Assembly: GCA_003427395.1 (NCBI GenBank) | Contig: BFEA01000077.1 | Coordinates: forward strand, 529,494-579,088 | Direction of reading: 5' to 3' | Origin: Chara braunii | Lineage: Eukaryota; Streptophyta; Charophyceae; Charales; Characeae | DNA length: 49,595 nt | Shown here: positions 1-10,291 of the stretch, one piece after another | Layout: each line of letters opens with the position of its first letter | Numbering within the stretch: position 1 is the stretch's first letter | Program-made: the position numbers and the translations under genes | The notes under the pieces: model-generated | The model's input: the letters and a program-made list of their open reading frames with translations, nothing else | Databases searched by the model: none | What the model was told of the DNA's origin: nothing

Positions 1-70
<70 letters not shown>
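1..70. repeat. (GT)n microsatellite at 3' end of PLE copy 1
   Basis: A pure GT dinucleotide run that starts before the window. It directly abuts the sequence TTTAGATTTTCCCC, which is the 3' end of the minus-strand Penelope-like element. The same junction recurs at 13.5 and 13.78 kb, so this tract is probably the insertion target and not random low complexity. Confidence 0.95.
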
Positions 71-73
<3 letters not shown>

Positions 74-738
74 AGATTTTCCCCACAACAGCCCCAATTC
101 CACCCAGGTGAATAGATTCAGAATCAAAGCAGTCTTTATCCTATTGCAGACAACGAGCGCATTTGAGATGTCCAACATATCAAAGCAATTTTATACTTAG
201 ACAGTTTTTTGGTTGTTCTTGGGGTACCCCTTTCATTGTTCTTGCAGCTCCCCTTTTACTGTGCCTCTTACGCGCAAGACTGCCCACGTTGATTGTGTTT
301 GAGCGGCAGCTGCCCGCATCCCCGTGTGCCTCCACGGCCCACTTGCACGTTATTTCAGGAGGCACTGAGGCAGAGTAAAAGAGAAGGTATGCTCCTGTGC
401 ATCTCTTCAGAGCTTCATACTCCTGTCCATTTCATTTCAGATCTTCAGCTTATACAGCCTTTGTGTCCATCCTTCATATCTTCATACTTCCGTTCATTTC
501 ATTTCTGATCTTCATATCGTCTATACTCTTAAAGATGCTCATTCGTATGTATTTGTTAGTAGTACAAAGGGAGTGAAGGGGAGGGTGGAGGGTAAGGGAT
601 AGAAGGCGGAGTTCTCTAGGAGTATGGGGCAGGGGAGGTAGGGGCAACGAGAAGGAAAGAAATATGTGGAGGGCAGCATAGAGTGACATGCAAGAGCAGG
701 GGAAAGCTGTATGACGGGTTTCACAGATTTCTAAATAT
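71..738 (-). other. 3' UTR / tail of PLE copy 1
   Basis: No coding signal. The segment is repeated with high identity at 7341-8000 and in diverged form at 12943-13486, 13498-13662, 13782-14052, 14900-15160, 16700-17061 and 17289-17480. Shared landmarks on the plus strand are TTTAGATTTTCCCCACAACA, a GGGGTACCCC palindrome and CTCCCCTTTTACTGTGCCTC. Because it recurs without the coding part, it behaves as the 3' end retained in 5'-truncated copies. Confidence 0.75.
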
Positions 739-1552
739 TCACCGCTGTGAGTGGCCACCCCTACAGACCGGACAGGACCGGTTCGGGTGTGGGCTATGGA
801 AGCACCGCATCCAATTTNCGCAGTCACAGTTGCTGCATCGAATGGCACGGCGCAGACAGATGTCAGAGGCTACGTGGCTCGTACATGCTAGGAACACAGA
901 GGCACGTCGACCGCAATTATAGAGGCATTGCCGTTCCAGCCCCTGTCTACAAATTGGACATGACATGTCGGGGTGCCGTACATGGGTACAGTACTGACTG
1001 TCATCGTACGTATGGAAGCAAAAACTCGCATGGACTATACCTTCATAATCCTCACGGCACAAGGCATGTGAACCACATGCTAGTTGAATCTCCGGCNGGT
1101 CATCACAAAACAGCATGGAGCATCTTTCTTCGGCTTCCTCAGTATGTATTCCTTCTCTGTGGGCAGACGACGACAGGGAGGATCGGTCCAACACAAGGGC
1201 ATTCAGCTGCTGCAGGATATGATCCNCAACAGCCCGCCCTGGTGGTGATAAACTATTGAGCACATCGCTCTGTCGGTGGCTCATATAGAAGTCTATTTTC
1301 CTCCTCGGACTGCTGTGTTTGCCGTTCGTCTGGCAAGAAAGAGGGAGATCCGTCAGCGGTTGCCGTAGGTGTATGACCAATGCCGCATGTGGGACATGCT
1401 AGGAGAGGATGTGGAGGGTGATGGCACCGCGATAGTCCACCCAGTAAAGACACATACTTTCTATGACAGCTTCCTGGAAGCATTGACTACGCATGGCATG
1501 TTGCTGACATGTCATTAGTATGGAAGGCTGACGTGCATGGCAGGTCAAGGCC
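739..1552 (-). pseudogene. RING-like fingers 2-4 of the PLE Josephin/RING protein (copy 1, frame-broken)
   Basis: Continues the Josephin ORF after its TGA at 1553-1555. In the same frame 1253-1483 encodes the second half of RING 2 (HPPHPLLACPTC) followed by a Gln/Glu-rich linker. In another frame 739-1380 encodes RING 3 (C-x4-C, then CGSHALC, then CPIC) and RING 4 (CLYNC, then CTSHVASDIC, then CPVC) and ends at TGA 739-741. The C-x3-C-x9-C-x2-H spacing followed by a distal CPxC pair is RING-type, and copy 2 shows the same four modules. Single Ns at 818, 1097 and 1226 add uncertainty. Some breaks could be sequencing errors, but the mismatch with copy 2 around RING 2 looks like a real frameshift. 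Confidence 0.7.
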
Positions 1553-3550
1553 TCAACGGCATGCTGGGCAAGTAATCAGGGGGTGGGGGGGATGATGACA
1601 GGACTGGGGATCACAATTTTCGTGTGAGGGGCTAGCAGCGACCATCCCTTCATAGTGTTCGGAGCAGAGGCTACGTCGTGTACATGCCAACTGAACTGTA
1701 CCTGTGCGACGACACAACAGGAGGGCACAACCATCATCCTGTGGAGAGGTCCTTTCACTGTTTGTGGTAGAATCAGCAGGATTGCTCTCCGGGGGGTGCA
1801 GTGCTTGCAAATGCTCATCGACATACTGTTCCTGATGGATGAGCCAGACTGAGTGACCCTCCAGCATTTGGTGATAGAAAGAGTTAATATTTCCCACTGT
1901 GTGCACCCTACCGCCATTGTCCCATAGGGTCCATGAACTATCTGCAAAGGTAAGAGCACTGAAGTGACCTGGACGATATAAGATATATGCCCGAATATTC
2001 GGATCCATGCCTGGCTCGTGGTTTTGCGAAGCAGGCTGGAATTGCAGTCGCCTACCCATAAATGCCATAGCCAGGACTTCTATGTTCACCCCAGGCGCAG
2101 CACTGTCGTCGTCTGGGCAGACGGCACGGTGCTCTTCTTCTATCCAGCGAACAACGTTTGCAAAATCAGCAATAGTATAAGGATTACAATTGTAAGCAAG
2201 GAGACATACATTAATGGCATAGTACGCACAGCGCCCTCGCTGTAGCGCTATGACATTGTCTGATTCCGCAGGTTGCGTGAGGGATCCGTTTATGGCAGAG
2301 GGGTCCTCGTTCAATTCAGAAGGTTGCCCAGGTGGCCGAGACTCGTCGTGGTCTAAACCAATTGGCTCTAGTATGTGCTCCGAAGAGAGATGATCTTCAA
2401 CCGGGGGCTCCGTCAGGTAATCAGGAGACAGGCCATTGTCATTTGGGGCAGGGGAGCGAGTGGGGCTAGGTGGATGAGAGAGGGCCGGGTCAGGTGGGTG
2501 AGAACTGGGTGGACCAGATGTGGGAATCCGAAGCTGATCAGCCACACTTGTGCATAGGGCGGCTGCTAGTCGTGCAAACGCTGCGCAAGTAGCTGCACCT
2601 CGTGTCTGGTGCACTCGTAAGCCTACAGCACTGGAGAAATCATCACCGCATTGCGGGCATCTGACTCGATGTGCACTATTCCTTGATAGTGTATACTGAA
2701 AGCGACGATGCCGTTCCGTACTGTTGCGAGCATGTCGTCGGAGCAAATCTCTAACCCCTGCAGGGGGGGCGGTGATCATGCCATTCAACGACAAACGAGG
2801 CCGTTGTCTTGGAGGCTGTTGTGGAGACAGGGAATGTCTCCGCCGAAGAGGCATCTGTAATGATCGATCTAACAACGGATACCTCGGCCAACAGGGCCTT
2901 TGTGACGACCGATCTAACCATGAGTGCGTTGATGATGAAGAGGTCGATGATGAGGAAGTAGAGGAAGAAGTAGGGGAAGAGGAAGAAGATGATGATGATG
3001 CAGATGACTGAGAGGATGCTGCAACAGAGGACGTCGGTGGGGGTGGCGGTGATGATGGCGGTGACGGTGCTGATAATGATGGCAGTGGTGGTGGTGGTGG
3101 TGGTGGTGGTGGTGGAGGCGGCGGTGGCAGCAGTGGAAGAGGAGGTGGTGTACCTTCAGCAGCAGCAGCAACAACAACAATCGTTGTATTGGTAGGATGC
3201 TGGCCTTCATCCCTTACTGCCATTTCGGTAACGTTCACATTGTTTACTACGGCTGGCATGATCTCTGGCTGAGTTGGCGTATGAACGTTAGCGTCTGCCA
3301 TTTCAGCATGGATAACAGGGGGGGGCGGGCGGTCTGCATTTGATTGTGCGGAGGGCTGATGCTGGCTGCGGTCAACATTGGTGTCAGGTGATGAGTGGTG
3401 GTCTCTTGTGTGCGGATGGGTGGAGAACCTGCGCACGCTTTCGGGAATGGGTGAGAGATTGCCCAGCGAACCATTCGGCGAAACCAGTTCGAAAGTCGTG
3501 TGACATGAGTTGGTAGCCGGCGTTGTCGGCCACGCACATATGCAGTCCAC
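1553..3550 (-). CDS. PLE-encoded Josephin-like cysteine protease with C2H2 and RING-like fingers (665 aa)
   Basis: Residues 133-210 are Pro- then Ser-rich. Residues 298-322 form a C2H2/C2HC-like finger (CPQCGDDF, then VHQTRG). Residues about 432-575 match a Josephin domain: Gln437 and Cys441 in LQRGRCAYYAIN, His529 in RPGHFSALTF, Asp544 in WTLWDNGG, and a final strand LEGHSVWLIHQ. The His-to-Asp spacing (15) and the Trp at His+11 match ataxin-3, where the third catalytic residue is Asn. Josephin proteases cleave ubiquitin, so a deubiquitinase-like role is inferred. Residues 608-664 are RING-like finger 1, with the usual His replaced by Arg626. The ORF stops at TGA right after CPACR, whereas copy 2 reads on. 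It overlaps the RT ORF by 304 nt in another frame. The start is uncertain; Met84 (MADANV) is an alternative. Confidence 0.75.
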   Translation of the reverse strand: MDCICAWPTTPATNSCHTTFELVSPNGSLGNLSPIPESVRRFSTHPHTRDHHSSPDTNVDRSQHQPSAQSNADRPPPPVIHAEMADANVHTPTQPEIMPAVVNNVNVTEMAVRDEGQHPTNTTIVVVAAAAEGTPPPLPLLPPPPPPPPPPPPPPLPSLSAPSPPSSPPPPPTSSVAASSQSSASSSSSSSSPTSSSTSSSSTSSSSTHSWLDRSSQRPCWPRYPLLDRSLQMPLRRRHSLSPQQPPRQRPRLSLNGMITAPPAGVRDLLRRHARNSTERHRRFQYTLSRNSAHRVRCPQCGDDFSSAVGLRVHQTRGAATCAAFARLAAALCTSVADQLRIPTSGPPSSHPPDPALSHPPSPTRSPAPNDNGLSPDYLTEPPVEDHLSSEHILEPIGLDHDESRPPGQPSELNEDPSAINGSLTQPAESDNVIALQRGRCAYYAINVCLLAYNCNPYTIADFANVVRWIEEEHRAVCPDDDSAAPGVNIEVLAMAFMGRRLQFQPASQNHEPGMDPNIRAYILYRPGHFSALTFADSSWTLWDNGGRVHTVGNINSFYHQMLEGHSVWLIHQEQYVDEHLQALHPPESNPADSTTNSERTSPQDDGCALLLCRRTGTVQLACTRRSLCSEHYEGMVAASPSHENCDPQSCHHPPHPLITCPACR

Positions 3551-5976
3551 CCTCTAGCCAGGACACTGGGAGGATGGCCCCTAACAAGCATACGTCGTGT
3601 CAGGGAAGTCACTGTCGCCTTGAAGTCGGTAATATTGTTACATATATGTTCGAATCTCGTTAGTTGTCCTATGAGCACACCTGCAGGCTGATGAGCCAGA
3701 GCGTTGGAGGAAGCACTGGGATAACATATGACAGGGAACGTCAAGTTCTCGACCTTATCAAATATGCCAATGCGAAGTGAGCCATCAGGCCGAACCAAGA
3801 TTCTTGCCCCAAGGAAAAGACATGACCCATCTTGCTCAGTAGTGTCTTTCCACTCAAGACCATACCGAGCAGGAGACGACGGTAATGTCTTCCAAGATAG
3901 AATGTCATCAATGAATCGATACGTGAATGCATATGCTTGCGCCGCGCGCAGATCTCGCTGACGAAGATCATCGATGAATTGCGCTTTGTCCCAATAAAGC
4001 GTGAGGTTGGCAATTTCTGGTCCAGCGTTAGTGCCCATAGGGATACCGACCACCTGATGGCGCAGTGTGCCATCCCTTGTATAAAGGTAAGTATTGGAGA
4101 CCAAAAACCGCAAATGTTGCTCTATTTCTGACACCAAGAGGGTGTCTGGCCCGTGTGAAGTAACCCACTCCCCACGATGAGGACCGCCTATAGTCATGTA
4201 CATCTGTACTGGCCTTCTGGCCTGTGAGATCCGCCTTAAAGCATAATCATGTGCTTCACAAACAACATTAAGAACATTGTTAAGAATCCTGTCGTGTGGC
4301 AGGTTCGTGTACAGAGTTGTAAAGTCCGCTGTATGTGGTGTACAACCTCGAAGGGATTGTGCATTCTGCTTGAGATCCATAATGACTTCCTCAGCACTTT
4401 GCACGATCCAGCAACGCCATACACCACTTTCTTGATAAAGCTCATTATCCTTACTGCGCAGGGACTTGATCACACCTTGAAGGGCGTAGCTAAGTGACCG
4501 GGAGGCCATTGTTGTACTTGTGAAAGGCTTATGAGGGGGTCTGTTGTGCAGATCCGTAACTGAAGGTCGGTGAGGTGTTGTGCAAGGTGCAGATCGGGAA
4601 AGGTTGTTTCGTTGTGTAACTCCAAGAATCGGATGAAGGGCAGGTGGAGATTTGTGTGCTTTGAGTGCAAAGTAGAGATAGGGCAGGGTGTCAGTATGTC
4701 GATAGCCCCAACGTTGGTTGAAAAGTGCATGGCGTTCGAGGATGCTGGCCATAGTCTCCGATGCTTGATTGTAGGTGGAACTGTCAAGATGTTGTGATAC
4801 GTTATATTTGTACCAGCGCTTGCAGCACATTGTCATGTTGTGTGATGTTTTATCGACAGGTACTATAGCAAATTGTTGCTGTAGATGCCTAAGAGATGTG
4901 TTGGCTGCACGCAAGGCAGTTTGAGTATGTGCTTGGTACGGTGATGAAGTAATATTCCGTTGGCATCTTGAAAGAATCGATGTGCGCCATCTGCGCAGCT
5001 GAGATAGACTGTCAACAATCAGAGACTCATTATTGCGTGCTGATCTCATGGTTGCTATAAATTTAGCAATATACTCATCCAGACCGAGTTTCAATGTTTT
5101 CATCACATCTGTGGTGTCGGCATTGAGGCGGTACTTGGAGCCTTCAAAGAAGAGAGCTGGTAAGTGTGTATCTTGTATAATGGTGTAGTCCACTGTGGCT
5201 ACATGACCATCAACAGTGTCTACACATTGTGGGAATACTTGTTGACAAGGACAATTGTCAAGGTCTGGAAGAGGCATATTGCTTGTTATGCCGAGTGCCA
5301 CTTCTGTAAAATTACAGAACTGGACACGTATGGGTGGCACCATCTTGTTGCAAATACCTATTTCCTTGGCAAGAGCAGGCCGTGGATGTAATTCAGCGAC
5401 CTCTGGAAGCCTAACGACGCTCCATAACTGTGTGGTGCGAGCAACCTGATGCATGTGCATGACCTTAATGAAATTTAGAAATGGAACCCTATCATGTGCA
5501 GGGCCACAATATGGCTGTCGTGAATACTGTAGACCACGGATCATGCACTCCACTTGACGAATGTTAGGTGTGAGCTTGCAATTTGAGACATTTGTTTGCA
5601 ACCATTGCAGCAAGCTGGAGCGCCAAGCAGGGATGGCTCGGGAGAGGGCTCGAGAAATAGATTGCCATTCTGAGTTGGTTGCTTGTGTAAGCATGCGATG
5701 TAGGGTACAACGGACGGCGTAGAATGGACCTGGAGTAGTATCAATCGTGAAGGGTGTGTCTGCATGAAAATGTGCTGCGGGGCGAGTCGTAGGAGGATTT
5801 GGACTACCTCTCGACCGAACCCACCTGTTCGAACGATGAGATCGCCTAATAGGCGGTCGTCGTCCTTGTGGAAGGACGCTGTTGAAGCCCCGAGGGTACA
5901 AGGTAGTCAGGCGCCGGACCCAAAACCCTTCACGAGGGGAAACCGCATGATTCAGGATCAATGGAACCATCAGCAT
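3247..5976 (-). CDS. Penelope-like reverse transcriptase (909 aa ORF)
   Basis: RT motifs in order: a VDKT motif (residues 374-377); ALKAHK (438-442); motif A ADFTTLYTNLP with Asp551; motif B GIPMGTNAGPEIANLTL (644-660); motif C YRFIDDIL with Asp690/Asp691; LFLGARI (720-726); and a thumb-like RRMLVRGHPPSVL (794-805). DFTxLYTN and the MGTNAGP box are typical of Penelope RTs. Upstream, CPCQQVFPQC...GHV (242-258) and EGSKYR (278-283) resemble conserved pre-RT blocks of N-terminal-endonuclease PLEs (from memory of the family). The first about 32 residues (REGFWVRRLTTLYPRGFN) look like the end of the GIY-YIG domain, so Met1 is probably not the native start. The last about 70 residues overlap the Josephin ORF and may not be meaningful. 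The enzyme would prime cDNA synthesis at a nicked target. Confidence 0.88.
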   Translation of the reverse strand: MLMVPLILNHAVSPREGFWVRRLTTLYPRGFNSVLPQGRRPPIRRSHRSNRWVRSRGSPNPPTTRPAAHFHADTPFTIDTTPGPFYAVRCTLHRMLTQATNSEWQSISRALSRAIPAWRSSLLQWLQTNVSNCKLTPNIRQVECMIRGLQYSRQPYCGPAHDRVPFLNFIKVMHMHQVARTTQLWSVVRLPEVAELHPRPALAKEIGICNKMVPPIRVQFCNFTEVALGITSNMPLPDLDNCPCQQVFPQCVDTVDGHVATVDYTIIQDTHLPALFFEGSKYRLNADTTDVMKTLKLGLDEYIAKFIATMRSARNNESLIVDSLSQLRRWRTSILSRCQRNITSSPYQAHTQTALRAANTSLRHLQQQFAIVPVDKTSHNMTMCCKRWYKYNVSQHLDSSTYNQASETMASILERHALFNQRWGYRHTDTLPYLYFALKAHKSPPALHPILGVTQRNNLSRSAPCTTPHRPSVTDLHNRPPHKPFTSTTMASRSLSYALQGVIKSLRSKDNELYQESGVWRCWIVQSAEEVIMDLKQNAQSLRGCTPHTADFTTLYTNLPHDRILNNVLNVVCEAHDYALRRISQARRPVQMYMTIGGPHRGEWVTSHGPDTLLVSEIEQHLRFLVSNTYLYTRDGTLRHQVVGIPMGTNAGPEIANLTLYWDKAQFIDDLRQRDLRAAQAYAFTYRFIDDILSWKTLPSSPARYGLEWKDTTEQDGSCLFLGARILVRPDGSLRIGIFDKVENLTFPVICYPSASSNALAHQPAGVLIGQLTRFEHICNNITDFKATVTSLTRRMLVRGHPPSVLARGWTAYVRGRQRRLPTHVTRLSNWFRRMVRWAISHPFPKACAGSPPIRTQETTTHHLTPMLTAASISPPHNQMQTARPPLLSMLKWQTLTFIRQLSQRSCQP

Positions 5977-5994
5977 TTAAGCAGAGATGAGGGT

Positions 5995-6546
5995 CTATGC
6001 ACTCCAAGGGCTAGACGATAAAATGAAATGCGGTTGCCTAGCCATGGAGTGATAGAGATGACAATGGCGTGAGCGAGTTGTTTGAGATGAATAGCGGGAG
6101 TGCCAATGCTGTTGCAGATGATAGTGAGCAGAGTATGTGGTTTGCCCAACATATGTGCGACCAGATGGTATGTGGATAATGGCATAAATAACCCCATGGG
6201 CTGAAAGAACATCCATTCCTGGCTGAACGGGGCTCTGATTGATGCCTCGCAATTGCAGTTCAAATTGCTCCGCCCGGGCTGCAGCTGCTACGTAGCGGAG
6301 TCGCTTTTTAAACCAACGCCCCGCGTCATAAAGATTTGTGTTCCGATCATGATGTGCAACCCAATCAACTCTATTACATTGTCGTGCATAGCGGTGATGA
6401 GAGGAAGAGCAAGGGGGGTTACCATAGAGAGGATCATGAGTAGGGAGTGTGATTCGTGCTGTGCCACTAGCACGGGAATCCCTGCTCAAGTCCCTTTCCT
6501 GAGTCTCACCTTGTATCGTCGACATCATAGGTATGGTATTTTTCAA
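5995..6546 (-). pseudogene. GIY-YIG endonuclease part of PLE (183 aa, interrupted before RT)
   Basis: Residues 118-136 read GVIYAIIHIPSGRTYVGQT, the two strands that define GIY-YIG nucleases, followed by a His-rich helical segment (HLQQHWHSRY, HCHLYHSMAR). This nuclease would nick the target for target-primed reverse transcription. The ORF lies in the same frame as the RT ORF but is cut by TAG (5995-5997) and TAA (5977-5979). The domain's C-terminal part (Glu in REGFWV) lies in the RT ORF. Between about 6015 and 5935 a different frame is open and reads sensibly (LECIDPHLCLN...), so two compensating frameshifts are likelier than a natural two-ORF design. A homologous 5' fragment lies at 17835-18020. 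Confidence 0.72.
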
Positions 6547-6560
6547 AATCAGGAATTCTT

Positions 6561-7340
6561 TTCAAAAAGTAGAAAGAGGGAGTGTAGCACAAGGGCAAAG
6601 CCTCGGTCCAGGGTTTTAGGCCCGTCGGCTCAGCACGGGGAGGCTGTCGACGTCCCTTGCAGGAGGCACTCGCCACAAAGTCTCCTAAGCGATGACTCGG
6701 CTAGTACACAGAATGCCTCCACCTGTGAGTGTCCTTTGGGCAACCGCCCTTGACGCCGGGCACAGCAGGACCAGCTATTCTGTTAGGAAGGAGTGTCCGA
6801 TCATCACCTGGAGCTCTGTGTACAAGGTTTATGTCAAGGAGAACGTCCTGCAAGGGTGAGATGAGCAGGAGTACTCCGCACCTGAGTCTGGCACACCTTG
6901 GGTGGGGAGCTAACTATACTCACTGCGCGGAAGGAAAGGGAAAGAAACCTTACGGTGACCTGCACCACAGGACACTTCTGAAACAAAACCAAGAGGTCAG
7001 CCACATCGACAAGGCAAAAGCAATATAGTTAGTTCAAACTATAACATAACGAAATCACAGCACCAAACGAGACAGACAACTGATTCAAGGCATACTCGTA
7101 TTTCTGGGTGGGGAGCATGTCTATGTACCGGCATATGTTCAATCCATAGTAAGCGTTCAATCCATCATAGTTGGAGAAGCCCTTGCATTTATCCGGGCCA
7201 AACATGTTGGAAAAATCAGAAAAGCATGTGGTAGTCCGAATAGCTATAAAGCACATCCAGCTTAACATAAGTGTGACCTGCTAGTACAGGTCCGATCCTA
7301 GCCGCTCAATCCACAAGAGCAGAGAGCTAGCAAGACCGGA
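6561..7340. other. Spacer upstream of PLE copy 1, no recognised gene
   Basis: May include the 5' UTR of PLE copy 1. The open frames here are short and match nothing I know. No repeat unit, tRNA or rRNA signature is evident. Confidence 0.4.
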
Positions 7341-8046
7341 ATGTGTGTTTTAGATTTTCCCCACAACAGCCCCAATTCCACCCAGGTGAATAGATTCAGA
7401 ATCAAAGCAGTCTTTATCCTATTGCAGACAACGAGAGCATTTGAGATGTTATAATTAGACAGTTTTTTGGTTGTTCTTGGGGTACCCCTTTCATTGTTCT
7501 TGCAGCTCCCCTTTTACTGTGCCTCTTACATGCAAGGCTGCCCACGTTGATTGTGGTTGAGCGGCAGCTGCCCACATCCCCGTGTGCCTCCACCGCCCAC
7601 TTGCACGTTATTTCAGGAGGCACTGAGGCAGAGTGAGAAGGTATGCTCCTGTGCATCTCTTCAGAGCTTCATACTCCTGTCCATTTCATTTCAGATCTTC
7701 AGCTTATACAGCCTTTGTGTCCGTCCTCCATCTTCATACTTCCGTTCATTTCATTTCTGATCTTCATATCGTCTATACTCTTAATGATGTTCATTCGTAC
7801 GTATTTGTTAGTAGTACAAAGGGAGTGGAGGAGAGGGTGGAGGGTAAGGGATAGAAGGGGGAGTTCTCTAGGAGTATGGGCAGGGGAGGTAGGGGCAACG
7901 GGAAGGAAAGAAATATGTGGAGGGCAGGATAGAGTAACATGCAAGAGCAGGGGGAAGCTGTATGACGGGTCTCACAGATTTCTAAATATTCACCGCTGTG
8001 AGTGGCCACCCGTACAGACCGGACAGGACCGGTTCGGGTGTGGGCT
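7341..8046 (-). mobile_element. 5'-truncated PLE copy 3
   Basis: Nearly identical to 65-795: the complete 3' tail plus the C-terminal end of RING 4 (plus strand GGCCACCCGTACAGACCGG). Homology stops abruptly at 8046 and is followed by TGTGTGTGACACTGTGTGTG; the other end abuts a short GTGTGT. The breakpoint inside the RING coding region is at the element's 5' side, as expected for incomplete reverse transcription. It differs from copy 1 mainly by small indels (for example 16 bp missing near 7450), so it is a recent relative. Confidence 0.85.
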
Positions 8047-8122
8047 GTGTGTGTGACACTGTGTGTGTATGTGAGTGTGTGAAAGATAAGTCGGCTAATA
8101 CAACTACAGCATCATGTGTCTG

Positions 8123-8230
8123 TCGGGCTTCTTCTTCTTCTTCTTCTTCTTCTTCTTCTTCTTCTTCTTCTTCTTCTTCCTCGTGTGTCTGTCGGGCTGC
8201 TTCTTCTTCTTCTTCTTCTTCTTCTTTTTT
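8123..8230. repeat. (CTT)n microsatellite, two blocks
   Basis: Two CTT trinucleotide blocks, each followed or preceded by the same short sequence GTGTGTCTGTCGGGCT, so the block itself looks duplicated. The long Ser or Lys/Glu open frames across it are artefacts of the repeat. Confidence 0.9.
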
Positions 8231-8237
8231 TCTTTCA

Positions 8238-8376
8238 GTCCGGACATCCGGACCTGTTGATTCACATCCGGACCGTCCGGGTCCGCATGTCCGGTTGTCC
8301 GGAACAGTGTCCGGATTAATCCAGACGTAGTTCCGGGCCTCGTGTCCGGTGTCTGGATGGCCGGGTCCGGGGCAAC
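8238..8376. repeat. TCCGG-rich cluster
   Basis: About a dozen TCCGG or CCGGA words in roughly 140 bp, several as the palindrome TCCGGA, with variable spacers. It lies between the CTT block and a T-rich run. I recognise no family; it may be a satellite-like or CpG-rich element. Confidence 0.6.
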
Positions 8377-8803
8377 CATGGTTTGTTCCTTTCTTTTCTT
8401 TTCTTTTCTTTTTTTGGTTCAGGCAGACCGGCGGCACCAGTGCCACTTCCGAAATTCCCACTGCAGGCACCCTCACGCAGAAGGCTCGAAAAATAGTGGC
8501 GCGCAGTGGGCATATAGGTCCGGGATTTTAGGTGCGGGTGTACTGGTGGTTTAAGGCAACAAACAATACTCTCACAGTCCGGGGCATCATTCTCCATGAA
8601 TTGTGGGAAAAGTCATTTCCATCAAAACCGGTCATTCCACTCTCACCCTGCAGATGTCCCAAAAGGCTGTCAAACACTGGCCTACTCGTGCTATAGGCTC
8701 AAGAGACCCTGGGCGATCCTCTTGGGTTAGTGTTTGGGGTCTGCAACTGACCAATCCTCTTGGGTCGTGCAAAGAATAATCTTGAAAAGGACAACCATAT
8801 TGA
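8377..8803. other. Unannotated stretch
   Basis: Contains a short TTTTC run near 8392-8415 and a small duplicated phrase (ATCCTCTTGGGT at about 8716 and 8755). No gene or known element recognised. Confidence 0.4.

Positions 8804-8867
<64 letters not shown>
8804..8867. repeat. (CT)n(CA)n compound microsatellite
   Basis: A CT run passing directly into a CA run of about 46 bp. No PLE tail abuts it. Confidence 0.95.

Positions 8868-10291
<1,424 letters not shown>

Larger units (their letters stand above)
71..6560 (-). mobile_element. Penelope-like retroelement, copy 1 (GIY-YIG + RT + Josephin/RING)
   Basis: The most complete element of the window, read right to left: GIY-YIG endonuclease ORF (5995-6546), RT ORF (3247-5976), Josephin/RING ORF (1553-3550) continued by broken RING repeats (739-1552), and an approximately 670-bp 3' UTR ending in (GT)n. 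The RT has Penelope-type motifs. Placing GIY-YIG upstream of the RT is the permuted order known for the Naiad/Chlamys clade of PLEs; the classical order has the endonuclease at the C terminus. No LTRs are seen. The 5' boundary is not defined: homology to a second 5' fragment (17835-18020) covers only 6270-6450. The GIY-YIG/RT junction and the RING region carry frame breaks, so this copy is probably inactive. Confidence 0.85.

Noticed and set aside
3-200. Open frame with a Cys-Val repeat
   Set aside because: Translation of the (GT)n microsatellite; no gene signature.
2914-3210. His/Leu-rich and Val-rich frames over the poly-Pro/Ser coding region
   Set aside because: Shadow frames of the Josephin ORF's low-complexity part.
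7982-8476. Glu- or Lys-rich 'nuclear protein' frames
   Set aside because: Products of the CTT repeat on the opposite strand.
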